64,000 nt of DNA from Candidatus Collinsella stercoripullorum (GTDB taxonomy: Bacteria; Actinomycetota; Coriobacteriia; Coriobacteriales; Coriobacteriaceae). A model generated the notes under the pieces. It had not been told where the DNA came from. It did no database searches and was given only the letters and a program-made list of their open reading frames with translations. The first letter of the stretch is position 1. Every line of letters begins with the position of its first letter. Shown here in pieces: positions 1-8,329 of this stretch. The DNA lies in NCBI GenBank assembly GCA_019117005.1, contig DXAO01000014.1, forward strand, positions 124,001 to 188,000, given 5' to 3'. The translations under genes and the position numbers were made by a program.

Positions 1-110
1 CCTGCCCGCAGGTCATCGAGGGCGATCGAGGCGGCCGAAGCCATGATGCAGAGCAGGCACACGGCTTCGGCCGCTCGGGAGAGGAGACGTCGATGAGCCC
101 TCGCACTCAC
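1..110 (-). CDS. start of a membrane or secreted protein (partial)
   Basis: A reading frame opens with GTG at 110, two bases after the stop of the large surface-protein gene, and runs off the left edge after 36 codons. The N-terminus is basic (two RR pairs) and is followed by a hydrophobic stretch rich in Cys, Leu, Ile and Ala, as in a signal peptide or first membrane helix. The tight spacing to a surface-protein gene suggests co-transcription. A sortase or another surface protein would fit this position, but nothing family-specific is visible. An ATG 22 codons in is an alternative start. Confidence 0.45.
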   Translation of the reverse strand, partial: MSARAHRRLLSRAAEAVCLLCIMASAASIALDDLRA

Positions 111-112
111 GA

Positions 113-3100
113 TCAGCTCGGGTCGGGGCGCCTGTGTGCGGTCGCCGCAACGGCGATGCCTCCGGCGGCGGTCGCTGCGAGCAACAGCGCGATCGGGAGG
201 ACGGCCGTCTGATCGAGCAGGGGGACGACCGTCAGGGGGACTTGGACCACCTCGTCCTCGTCATGGTCTTCCAGGCGGTCCCCGCCGCCGTTGCGGTACA
301 GGTCGAGGCGGGCTCGGTTGACGAGCTCGACGCCGTCGCGAAAGGAGCCGGTGACCCTCAGGTGCAAGACCGCGGGGGAGAGCTCTCCGGCCTGCGGGTC
401 ATCGCCCACGGGTTCCCCCTCATGTTCGCCGGGGATATCGTCCAGGTCGTCATGCGGGTCTTTCAGGTTTTCACGGTCCCATGACCCCTCGCGCGTGGTG
501 AATCCCTCCTCGACCCTTCCGTACTCGAAGCGCACCGCCACGACGCGCTCATCTTCGAGCAGTCCGAGGTCCGCGACCTCAAGGTCCCGAGGCTCCGTCG
601 TGCTGACATCGCGCTTCCACAGCCGCCATCCCGTGTAGTCGAGGACCCGCCCGTCGCCACCGATCTGATCGGTGACCGACGGGTCGCGCAGCCAGGGGTT
701 TTCATGGCCATCGTCCAGCGTCGCGTTCGCGTCGGACTGCTCGGGGTCGGCGTCCTGCCGGTTCGTGCGGTACCACACGTTCATCTTGCCGTCGAAGTCT
801 CCGCGTGCGCGCGGGGTCGTGATCCCCTCGAGCTCCGCAAAACCCTGTTCGGCTCCGTCGATCTCATCGGTCATGGTGAACTCGTCGACCCATGTCGAGC
901 TCGTGTTGCGCAGGTCGATGCTGTAATCGTATCGCCCTTCCGCGGAGACGCTCACCGATGCGGTGTTCCGCCCGTCGCCGTTCTCGCTCGTATCCGATGC
1001 GACGGGGTCGGCGATCTCCTGCCGCTTGTCCACCTCTCCCGACACCTCGACGGGCTCGTCGTACATGGTGACCGTCTGCACATCCCCGGTCTCCTCGACG
1101 GTGAACTCGACTGCCGTCGCCTGATCGTAGGTGCGCGGGGTGATGAGCTCGACGAGCGTGTAGGTTCCCGGTTCGAGCATCTCGATGCGATGGGGCTCAC
1201 TGCCCGAGGTCCACGACTCGATCATGTCGCCGTGCTCATCGATGATGGCGAGCTGCGCTCCCGGAAGCTCCTCCTCGTCAGTGATGTCGCGCTTCGAGAT
1301 ATCGACCTTCGTGACGTCGTCCTCGACGGTGATCGTGGTGTGCCCTGCTCCGTCGACCGTGCCGTCATCCGCGACATGGAACTCGACGACCGCGTCGTTC
1401 ACCAGATATCCCGCAGGGGCCTCGACCTCGCGCAGGCGGTAGGTGCCCGCCTCCAGGTGCCCGAACCGTATCCTCCCCTCATCGTCGGTCGTGTAGCGCT
1501 CCGTTTCCCCGTCTTGCCGCTTCTCACGGGGACCGGGGTCCTCCTTCACGCGCTCCAGCTCGAAGACGGCGCCGGGAACCGCGACCCCCTCTGCCCCGAG
1601 CCTGGTCTTCTCGATATCGACCCGCGTCGGTTCGTCGCTCGCCTCGACACGCGCCTCCACCACGGGCGTCTGCCGGTCCTCGTAGGAAAGGGTGAACGTC
1701 CTCGGTGTGGGATCGAGCATGTGGCCGGCGGGCGGTTCGGTCTCCACGAAGGCGTATATCGCGCTCCCGTCTCCCAAAGGAAGCTCGGAGGTCGTCGCGG
1801 TGCCGTCCTTGCCGGTGGTCACATGGTCGAGCACCTCCCCGGAACCCGCCTGGAGGGAACCGGTGGGGGAGTAGATGTCCTCCTGCGCCACGACGTCGTA
1901 TTCCGCGCCTTTCAGGGTCTTCCCGTCCTCCGAGCAGGTCTTGACGATCGTCGCCCTGCCCTTCGCAGCCTCGTTCTCGACGGAGATCACGGTGATGGGT
2001 TCGGTCGACCCCGCCTTCACCTCGAAGGGGATGTCCTCATCCGTCACGATATAGGGTTCGGGCGCCGCGACCTCCCTGATGAGGTAGGAACCGGCCCTGA
2101 GCAGCTCAGGCAGCGTGACCGATCCCGTCTCGTCGGTGGTGAAGACATCGGTCTCCACATGGTTGGGGTACCAGCAATCCTGGGAGAGGGGGTCTCCGTT
2201 CTCATCGAGGATCTGGAAGGAGAACCCGGCCAGCGGGATGCGCTCATCGGTCGCGGCATCGATCTTGACGAGCTGCAGCCGCGTCGCCACCACGCGGTTG
2301 TCCAGGATGTAGCGGAGCGTGGCCCCATCCGTGAGCTGCTCGGAGCCGATCTTCCATTCACCGATGGGCTCGAAGCCCTCCGGAACCGTCGACGGGACCT
2401 CCCGGACCGTATAGCCCGCACGGTCGTATGGCAGGGCGCCCGCTATGCCGTCGGTACGGTCTCCCTCACCGAACCACAGGCCCTCGGTGGTGGCGTACCC
2501 GTCGTCCCCGGTGGTGATGGTCCCCACTACGTCGTCGGTGGTGTTCGAGACGATCTCGAAGGACACGCCGGCGGCAGGGTCCTTGAGCTCGGAGCCGTCC
2601 GCGCTTCCGTCCTCAAGGAACTTGGCGATCTCGATATCGAAGGCGATCGGGTTCTCAGCGAAGTCATGTTCCGGCATCAGCGTGAGCTCGGCATCGCCGT
2701 TCAGGTCGTCCGGCGTGACGGTGTATTCATGGACCGTCTCGTCGAGCACATAGCCTTCCGGCGCCTTCGTCTCGGTGATGCGGATCGTGCCGAGCGGGAT
2801 CTCCCCGAACTCGATTCGGCCGTCGGCATCGGTCTCCCCGGTCCTTTCGAACCCGGGGGTCGAGACGGATACGAGCTTGTAGCGAGCGCCTTCCAGCGTC
2901 GCCCCCGGCTGGGCAATGCCGTTCGTCGCGGCGTCCCGCTTCGCGACGACGAGCGTGAAGGTCGCCGGCTCGTCGGGAAGCTCGACGGTCGAAGGGGTCA
3001 TGCCCGTCGTGAACTCGATGCGCTTGTCGTTGGGCTTGAATCCCGCCGGAGGCTCGGTCTCCAACGCGTAGTAGCGTGTATTCGGCTGGAGCTGGCAGGA

Positions 3101-4006
3101 TGCATGCCCGTCCGGACCGGTGGTCACGCTCGCGACCTTGCGGTCGTCCGATGCCCGGAAGATATCGTAGGAAGCCCCCTCAAGCGAATAGGTGCCGTTG
3201 CCGTCGGTCACGCTGGCATCGGCGGAGACCTTCGTGAAGCGTGCCGTGACCTTCTTATCCGAGGTCACGAGGCATTGGTAGTCGAAGGTCCCGTTCGGTC
3301 CGTACGGGGTGCGGTTGAGCCAGAGGGTCGCGCATCCCGCCTCGTCACCTCCGGCACCCCCGTTTTTATATGCGAGGCCGTCTTGGTAGAGTCGCCAGGC
3401 GGCGTCCTTTATGCCCTGGTCCTCGATCGCCTGCCAGCGCTCGAGATACATCTTGTTGCCATGGAAGGGCTCGTCGTATTTCGGGATGAAGTTCAGGATA
3501 TCCCCGCGCTGCTCGCCGATCGCGAGCCATACGGCGGCTGCGGTCGCGGACTCCGAGCGCGTCTCGTCGAGTCCGAAGACGGAGGTCACGACGGCTCCGT
3601 CGTATCCGTGGTACAGCACGTAGTCAAGCTCGGGGATCTCGAGCGATCCGTACCGCTCGAGCGTCTGCCCGATGGTCGGGGTCTTGAGCCAGCCTTGGGC
3701 GCAATAGGCGACGGAGGAGGTCGGGCCGTCCACACGGATGAAACGCCCTTCGCCACCTGATGAGTTCGGATTGCTCGGCAGGTCGCTTACCGTGATCGTG
3801 GAAGCGGCGGCGCGCGCGGTGACGGCGCAGGCGATGCAGGCCGCGCTGATGGCGAGCACCGCCAGAGCGACGACGCAGGAAAGGAGACGTATGCTCAACC
3901 GGGAATGCCGCCGGACGGGTCGTTCGGTGGACGTCCCGTGCCCTGCCTCCCCTCCTCTCCGTTTCCGGGGTTTCGCGATGCGGACCCGATGCTGCCAACG
4001 CTTCAT
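113..4006 (-). CDS. large cell-surface protein: thioester-like domain plus seven SpaA/Cna-B repeats
   Basis: This 1297-residue protein has an N-terminal membrane/signal helix (about residues 40-62) after a very basic leader. A domain resembling the Cys-Gln thioester domain of Gram-positive adhesins follows: Cys102 in YCAQGW, then LYHGY and a TxxAVW motif at 155-160. About seven SpaA/Cna-B-type beta-sandwich repeats follow, each ending in an ETxPxGY-like strand (ETEPPAGF, ETKAPEGY, EVEAPAGY), where isopeptide bonds usually form. Next come a DUF11-like segment from about residue 985, a C-terminal membrane helix and a short RR tail. No LPxTG-type sorting motif precedes the last helix, so sortase anchoring is not supported. 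The start has AGGAGG seven bases upstream. The likely role is adhesion on the cell surface. Confidence 0.85.
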   Translation of the reverse strand: MKRWQHRVRIAKPRKRRGGEAGHGTSTERPVRRHSRLSIRLLSCVVALAVLAISAACIACAVTARAAASTITVSDLPSNPNSSGGEGRFIRVDGPTSSVAYCAQGWLKTPTIGQTLERYGSLEIPELDYVLYHGYDGAVVTSVFGLDETRSESATAAAVWLAIGEQRGDILNFIPKYDEPFHGNKMYLERWQAIEDQGIKDAAWRLYQDGLAYKNGGAGGDEAGCATLWLNRTPYGPNGTFDYQCLVTSDKKVTARFTKVSADASVTDGNGTYSLEGASYDIFRASDDRKVASVTTGPDGHASCQLQPNTRYYALETEPPAGFKPNDKRIEFTTGMTPSTVELPDEPATFTLVVAKRDAATNGIAQPGATLEGARYKLVSVSTPGFERTGETDADGRIEFGEIPLGTIRITETKAPEGYVLDETVHEYTVTPDDLNGDAELTLMPEHDFAENPIAFDIEIAKFLEDGSADGSELKDPAAGVSFEIVSNTTDDVVGTITTGDDGYATTEGLWFGEGDRTDGIAGALPYDRAGYTVREVPSTVPEGFEPIGEWKIGSEQLTDGATLRYILDNRVVATRLQLVKIDAATDERIPLAGFSFQILDENGDPLSQDCWYPNHVETDVFTTDETGSVTLPELLRAGSYLIREVAAPEPYIVTDEDIPFEVKAGSTEPITVISVENEAAKGRATIVKTCSEDGKTLKGAEYDVVAQEDIYSPTGSLQAGSGEVLDHVTTGKDGTATTSELPLGDGSAIYAFVETEPPAGHMLDPTPRTFTLSYEDRQTPVVEARVEASDEPTRVDIEKTRLGAEGVAVPGAVFELERVKEDPGPREKRQDGETERYTTDDEGRIRFGHLEAGTYRLREVEAPAGYLVNDAVVEFHVADDGTVDGAGHTTITVEDDVTKVDISKRDITDEEELPGAQLAIIDEHGDMIESWTSGSEPHRIEMLEPGTYTLVELITPRTYDQATAVEFTVEETGDVQTVTMYDEPVEVSGEVDKRQEIADPVASDTSENGDGRNTASVSVSAEGRYDYSIDLRNTSSTWVDEFTMTDEIDGAEQGFAELEGITTPRARGDFDGKMNVWYRTNRQDADPEQSDANATLDDGHENPWLRDPSVTDQIGGDGRVLDYTGWRLWKRDVSTTEPRDLEVADLGLLEDERVVAVRFEYGRVEEGFTTREGSWDRENLKDPHDDLDDIPGEHEGEPVGDDPQAGELSPAVLHLRVTGSFRDGVELVNRARLDLYRNGGGDRLEDHDEDEVVQVPLTVVPLLDQTAVLPIALLLAATAAGGIAVAATAHRRPDPS

Positions 4007-4374
4007 GACCGACCTCCTTCGTCGTGGGAGAGCCGATCGTACGGCAGGGCCTCCGGGACCGGTCCCGATGGTCCGGACAGTGCCCCGAACACCGTCTGAA
4101 TGCTGTCTTCCCGGAATCCGAACGCGCTGGTCAAGGTGGATAGAGAGCGTTCACGTCACTCCGAACGGCCTGACATTCGGACCCTGTGTTCCCCGAACAT
4201 CCATCGAGTTCCCATACCGGCGCCAAGGATCCCGGCGGCGTCAGGGGGTGTCCGGCGCCGAGGGGCACGGCGGTGTCAGATGGGGTGTCCGGCGCTGGTG
4301 ATTCCGACGCGGGTGAGAGATGCGAATCTATTCGGGTCGTTTCGTGCGAATCGAGGACGATTCACCCTGCCGTC

Positions 4375-4403
4375 TTGTTCGGGGTGGCGCGGAGCGCTAT
4401 ACT
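4375..4403 (+). promoter_or_regulatory. promoter for tRNA-Gly
   Basis: TTGTTC at 4375-4380 and TATACT at 4398-4403 are separated by 17 bases, a sigma-70-type spacing. The tRNA begins 33 bases after the -10 box. The rest of the stretch 4007-4374, between the surface-protein start and this promoter, shows no convincing gene, only GC-rich short repeats such as TGTCCGGCGC at two places near 4250 and 4290. Confidence 0.6.
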
Positions 4404-4435
4404 GCTCCCTACGCTGATTCGTTCAGCATACATAT

Positions 4436-4510
4436 GCGGGCATCGCCAAGTGGTAAGGCATCAGCTTCCCAAGCTGACACTCGCGGGTTCGAGTCCCGTT
4501 GCCCGCTCCA
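4436..4510 (+). tRNA. tRNA-Gly (anticodon CCC)
   Basis: This is a complete 75-base cloverleaf with CCA encoded. The acceptor GCGGGCA pairs with TGCCCGC, the anticodon loop TTCCCAA gives anticodon CCC, and the T-loop is TTCGAGT. The 3' end from the T-loop onward is repeated downstream at 4673. Confidence 0.95.
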
Positions 4511-4713
4511 GGAACTTCAAGGCACCGGCGACGGTGCCTTTCCCGTTTCCGGGCCCATCTCGGGGACTCGAACCCGATGGGGTCGCGAGGCTGCGGGAAA
4601 GCGCGAGAGTTCCCCAGCGAGCGCGCGAGGGGGCCGCAGGCCCCCGGAGCATGCGGGCGCCGCAGGCGCGCGCGAGTCCCGTTGCCCGCTCCAGGAACTT
4701 CAAGGCACCGGCG
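4490..4713 (+). repeat. tRNA-linked hairpin unit downstream of tRNA-Gly (183-bp period)
   Basis: A perfect 41-base direct repeat (4490-4530 and 4673-4713) runs from the tRNA T-loop through the CCA end into the left arm of the terminator. Between the copies lie an inverted copy of the tRNA T-arm (4563-4576, GGGACTCGAACCCG) and three hairpins: 4590-4617 with a GCGA-containing loop, 4629-4645 (GGGGGCC/GGCCCCC, loop GCA) and 4657-4669 (GCGCC/GGCGC, loop GCA). The same layout follows tRNA-Lys and tRNA-Ser. The second tRNA piece is only a 3' fragment and cannot be a functional tRNA. Confidence 0.9.
4519..4547 (+). terminator. terminator of tRNA-Gly
   Basis: The stem GGCACCG/CGGTGCC with a GCGA loop (4521-4538) is followed by TTTCCCGTTT. 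Only its left arm is carried into the downstream duplicate. Confidence 0.75.
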
Positions 4714-4737
4714 CTCGCCATGTTCGCGCCGATTCCG

Positions 4738-5017
4738 TTCGTTTTTCGGAACCTGGCACGGAATCGGTGTTTGGGGGAGGGTCATCTCGAACCCAGTCCG
4801 AAGAACAAATATCGCTTTGTCCGGAATGAGCGTTTGGTCCGCTTCAAATCGAACGAAAAGGGGTTGGACCGCATGCATCGGCGGCGTCCCGGCACCTGAA
4901 AACGATCCGGGAGCACGGTTTGGCGGCAGATGGTGGCCCGCCTGCCGGGCTTCCGGGTGGCGGACGGCGCCGGGCCTCCCCCAAACACCGATTCCGTGCC
5001 AGGTTCCGAAAAACGAA
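4738..5017. repeat. 280-bp element with perfect 43-bp terminal inverted repeats
   Basis: Arms 4738-4780 and 4975-5017 are perfect reverse complements over 43 bases. Each contains CGGAACCTGGCACGG and a GTTTGGGGGAGG end. The roughly 190-base interior has no credible reading frame. This is the form of a non-autonomous (MITE- or REP-like) element. No transposase is nearby. It lies just upstream of the purB promoter region. Confidence 0.85.
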
Positions 5018-5153
5018 TGTGAACCCACCGCGAAGGGCGATGTCCCCGCAGATGCCCGTGCATGTGCGATTGACGCGGGTACCTGCACATCCGTGCCGAT
5101 AGCGTATACTCGAACGGTACCGGCAAGCGCACCGCGTCATCAAAGGAGCTTTC

Positions 5154-6497
5154 ATGATCGACCGCTACACCCGTCCCGAGATGGGCCACATCTTCTCGCT
5201 CGAGAACAAGTACCGCATCTGGCAGGAGATCGAGGTCCTCGCCTGCGAGGCGCACGCCGAGATGGGTAAGATCGGCATCACCCGCGAGGAGGCGGCGTGG
5301 ATCCGCGAGCACGCCGACTTCAACAAGGAGGAGGTCGACGCCATCGAGGCGGTCACCAACCACGATGTCATCGCGTTCCTCACCAACATGGGCGAGTACA
5401 TCGACCGCGACGTGCCCGAGGGGGAGCCCAAGCCGAGCCGCTGGGTCCATTTCGGCATGACCAGCTCCGACCTCGGCGACACCGCTCTGTGCTACCAGCT
5501 CGTCCAGGCGACCGACATCATCCTCGATGACGTGAAGAAGCTCGGCGAGATCTGCCTCCGCCGCGCCTTCGAGCAGCGCGACACCCTCTGCGTCGGCCGC
5601 ACCCACGGCATCCATGCCGAGCCGATGACCTTCGGCATGAAGTTCGGCAGCTGGGCCTGGGAGCTCAAGCGCGATTACGACCGCCTGAAGGAGGCCCGTT
5701 CCAACATCGCCTACGGCGCGATCTCCGGTGCGGTGGGAACCTACTCGTCCATCGACCCGTTCATCGAGGAGTACGTCTGCGAGCACCTGGGTCTTGTGCA
5801 CGACCCGCTGTCCACGCAGGTCATCAGCCGCGACCACCACGCCTACCTCGCCTGTGTGCTCGCCACCACGGCGGCGACCTGCGACCGCATCGCGACCGAG
5901 ATCCGCAACCTCCAGAAGACCGACACCCTCGAGGCCGAGGAGCCGTTCCGCAAGGGGCAGAAGGGCAGCTCGGCCATGCCGCACAAGCGCAACCCCATCA
6001 CCCTCGAGAAGGTCTGCGGCCTCTCGCGCATCGTGAAGGCCAACGCGCAGGTCGCGTTCGACAACGTCGCCCTGTGGCACGAGCGCGACATCTCCCACAG
6101 CTCCGCCGAGCGCGTCGCGCAGGCCGACAGCTTCATCGCGTTGGACCACATGCTGCACTGCCTGATCCGCATCGTGGACGGCCTCATTCTCTACCCCGCC
6201 CAGATGCTGGCGAACCTCAACAAGACGCGCGGCCTCATCTACTCGTCCAAGGTGCTGCTCGCGCTCGTGGAGACCGGCATCACCCGCGAGGAGGCCTACG
6301 CCATCGTTCAGGAGAACGCCATGGCGACGTGGCGCGAGGTCCAGCAGTGCGAGGCCGGGACCACCTTCCGCGAGAAGCTCGAGGCCGATCCGCGCTGCAC
6401 CGTCCCCGCCGAGCAGCTTGACGAGATCTTCGACCCCCGCGCGTTCCTGACCCGCGTCGACGTGGTGTTCGACCGTCTGGAGCAGCTCGAGTTCTGA
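5154..6497 (+). CDS. purB: adenylosuccinate lyase
   Basis: This cytosolic enzyme of purine synthesis cleaves SAICAR to AICAR and adenylosuccinate to AMP, releasing fumarate. The protein is 447 residues, close to the family norm. It carries the fumarase/aspartase-superfamily signature SSAMPHKRNP near residue 270, the loop with the catalytic serine, plus the early GRTHGIHAEP and TSSDLGDT motifs. The ATG has AAAGGAGC about eight bases upstream. A -10-like TATACT lies at 5105-5110, but I find no good -35 partner. purC, another purine gene, lies 13 kb away and is not part of the same operon. Confidence 0.97.
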   Translation: MIDRYTRPEMGHIFSLENKYRIWQEIEVLACEAHAEMGKIGITREEAAWIREHADFNKEEVDAIEAVTNHDVIAFLTNMGEYIDRDVPEGEPKPSRWVHFGMTSSDLGDTALCYQLVQATDIILDDVKKLGEICLRRAFEQRDTLCVGRTHGIHAEPMTFGMKFGSWAWELKRDYDRLKEARSNIAYGAISGAVGTYSSIDPFIEEYVCEHLGLVHDPLSTQVISRDHHAYLACVLATTAATCDRIATEIRNLQKTDTLEAEEPFRKGQKGSSAMPHKRNPITLEKVCGLSRIVKANAQVAFDNVALWHERDISHSSAERVAQADSFIALDHMLHCLIRIVDGLILYPAQMLANLNKTRGLIYSSKVLLALVETGITREEAYAIVQENAMATWREVQQCEAGTTFREKLEADPRCTVPAEQLDEIFDPRAFLTRVDVVFDRLEQLEF

Positions 6498-6521
6498 TCG
6501 CGGCGGCATATCCGTTCCCGA

Positions 6522-6556
6522 CGGGGGCATCCGGTTCACCCGGGTGCCCCCGTTTT
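6522..6556. terminator. terminator between purB and the convergent luxR-type gene
   Basis: The stem CGGGGGCAt/gTGCCCCCG encloses CCGGTTCACCCGG, which itself pairs, and is followed by TTTT on the plus strand. It ends purB. The minus-strand gene ends at 6629 and may also use it. Confidence 0.7.
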
Positions 6557-6628
6557 CCATCGCGTCCGCTGCGCGTGCGGAGCCGCATCCGCGAAGCGGC
6601 GCCGACCGATACCACGCCGGGGTACCCG

Positions 6629-8197
6629 CTACGCGCGCGGGGAGCCGTACTCGGCGATGTAATCCAGGATCTCCTGCCGCGAATGCAGGTCGGTCTTCTC
6701 GTAGATGCGCTTGATATGCGAATGGACCGTGTTGGGGGAGAGGTGGAGCTCCTCGCTCACGCGCGCCTGGGTGTGGCCGAGTGCGTAGAGCGTCAGGACC
6801 TCGATCTCACGGCCGGTCAGCCCGAACCTGCTGCCCATCTCGATGACCGACGTGGCGGTGTGGACGTCGGGCGTGCGGTTGACCATGGCCGGGGGGTTGT
6901 GCGGCGAGATGGCGAGCACGCCCATCAGGGGGATCCGGCGGATGTCGTCCTCCGTCACGGGCGCGCTCCCGCGCCCCGCGGCCTCCTGCTGGCGCTCGAC
7001 GCGCTCGCTCGGCGAGGAGAGTAGCTTGGTGAACACCACCTGCGCGGCGATGAGCACGAACAGGCTCATGATCGAGATGAGCACCGGGGTGTTTTCGGGG
7101 AACACCCGTCCGATCAGGTTGTCGGCGCGCATGCCGCAGACGAGCAGCAGCGTCATGGTGATCCATCCGACGCCGCAGTAGTAGTACGGGTCGCGCCAGC
7201 CGAAGCTGATGAAGGCGATGGTGAGATACCACAGGAACGCCTGGAGCACCAGGGACGATCCCATGACGAAGGCGGCGCCGACCGAGATGGTCTTGGGCCA
7301 GATGGAGAAGAAGACCGCACCGAGGGCGAGCAGGACCTGCATGACGACCCAGATGCTCGTGGTGATGGCCCGCATGCGCGAGGCGAGACCGAAGCGCACC
7401 CACTGCAGGGAGACGCCCACCACGAACACGAGGACCATGAAGCGCGGCACCGTGCTCATGTAGATGGCCGCGCCGTCGGAGAAGCCGAGCCCCATGCCGG
7501 TGGGGATGGAGATGAACCATATCCCGAGCATGGCGACGGCGAGGAAGCTGCGGTTCGAGAACCGGTCCTCGTCGGTGCCGAAATAGGATTCGGAGACGGC
7601 GGGGAAGGGGTCGCCGGCGGCGCCGAGGATGCGCGACGCCCGCACGGCGACGAGCTGGGCCGCGGTGAGCGGAATGCCGGCCAGGTACCAGACGAGCTCC
7701 TGGGAGAAGCTGAGGACGAAGGTCGCGAACTCCGAGAGGGCGAGCGCGCAGAACACGACGATGACCGCCGCCTGGGCGGAGGTCCCGCGCAGCTTGCGGA
7801 GCCAGTAGAACTTCACCGCGGTGCTCCCCGCCGCCACGCCCGCCTGCAGCCCGGCGGCCACGGGGAGGGCGAGCCCGGACCTCGTCGCCGAGGCGAGGGC
7901 GAGCGCGGCGCAGCACGCGCCCGCGAGCAGGAGCGAGGCGTTGAGGAAGCGGGAGACGAAGCGCTTGGTGAAGCGCGCGACCGAGAGCGTGGAGAGGTAG
8001 AGCGCCGCGAGGGCGACGGCCGCGAGCAGCATCCCGAGCCCGTTGAACGTCGACACCCCCGTGGTCCGGTGCGCCTGCTGGACCACGACGTTCACGACGG
8101 CGGAGGAGAGCGCGAGGCCGGCGACGGGGGGAATGAGCACCCGATAGGTGCCGAAGGTCACGGGCGGCATGCCCTGATCGCTGTCGCTCTGCTGCAC
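6629..8197 (-). CDS. LuxR-family regulator with a multi-pass membrane domain
   Basis: About 450 N-terminal residues form some twelve hydrophobic helices. The last roughly 65 form a LuxR-type helix-turn-helix (TGREIEVL, then LSPNTVHSHIKRIYEKTDLHSR). Such fusions are common and numerous in Coriobacteriia, where they are thought to sense membrane or extracellular signals and control neighbouring redox genes. I chose GTG at 8197 because GGGGGAG lies six bases upstream. A TTG at 8212 is in frame but has no ribosome site. The gene diverges from the redox cluster at 8330, which is its probable target. Its ligand cannot be read from the sequence. Confidence 0.85.
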   Translation of the reverse strand: MQQSDSDQGMPPVTFGTYRVLIPPVAGLALSSAVVNVVVQQAHRTTGVSTFNGLGMLLAAVALAALYLSTLSVARFTKRFVSRFLNASLLLAGACCAALALASATRSGLALPVAAGLQAGVAAGSTAVKFYWLRKLRGTSAQAAVIVVFCALALSEFATFVLSFSQELVWYLAGIPLTAAQLVAVRASRILGAAGDPFPAVSESYFGTDEDRFSNRSFLAVAMLGIWFISIPTGMGLGFSDGAAIYMSTVPRFMVLVFVVGVSLQWVRFGLASRMRAITTSIWVVMQVLLALGAVFFSIWPKTISVGAAFVMGSSLVLQAFLWYLTIAFISFGWRDPYYYCGVGWITMTLLLVCGMRADNLIGRVFPENTPVLISIMSLFVLIAAQVVFTKLLSSPSERVERQQEAAGRGSAPVTEDDIRRIPLMGVLAISPHNPPAMVNRTPDVHTATSVIEMGSRFGLTGREIEVLTLYALGHTQARVSEELHLSPNTVHSHIKRIYEKTDLHSRQEILDYIAEYGSPRA

Positions 8198-8265
8198 CGG
8201 CTGCTCCCCCAACGAAGCGGGGCGCTGAGATGCCCCGCCACCTGCCGTATCGCCAATTCAAACGA

Positions 8266-8284
8266 TACAAGAGTATACCTTGTA
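8266..8284. promoter_or_regulatory. dyad in the divergent promoter region (possible regulator site)
   Basis: TACAAG-AGTATAC-CTTGTA is a perfect 6-bp dyad with a 7-base spacer. It lies between the LuxR-type gene and the divergent gene at 8330, the usual place for a self- and target-controlling operator. LuxR-type binding is inferred. Confidence 0.5.
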
Positions 8285-8329
8285 CTACACTGATGCATGC
8301 TGATGCGGGATGCAAAACCGAGGGGGAGT

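Noticed and set aside
704-3760. A 1018-codon open frame on the plus strand opposite the surface-protein gene
   Set aside because: It is antisense to a gene with clear repeated domains, has no family motif, and its composition is that of a GC-rich shadow frame.
4673-4690. Second tRNA-Gly-like 3' end
   Set aside because: Only the T-loop to CCA is present; D-arm and anticodon are absent, so it is part of the repeat unit, not a tRNA gene.
4186-4899. Overlapping frames across tRNA-Gly and its repeat
   Set aside because: They run through a tRNA, its terminator and hairpins, and repeat the same peptide because the DNA is duplicated.
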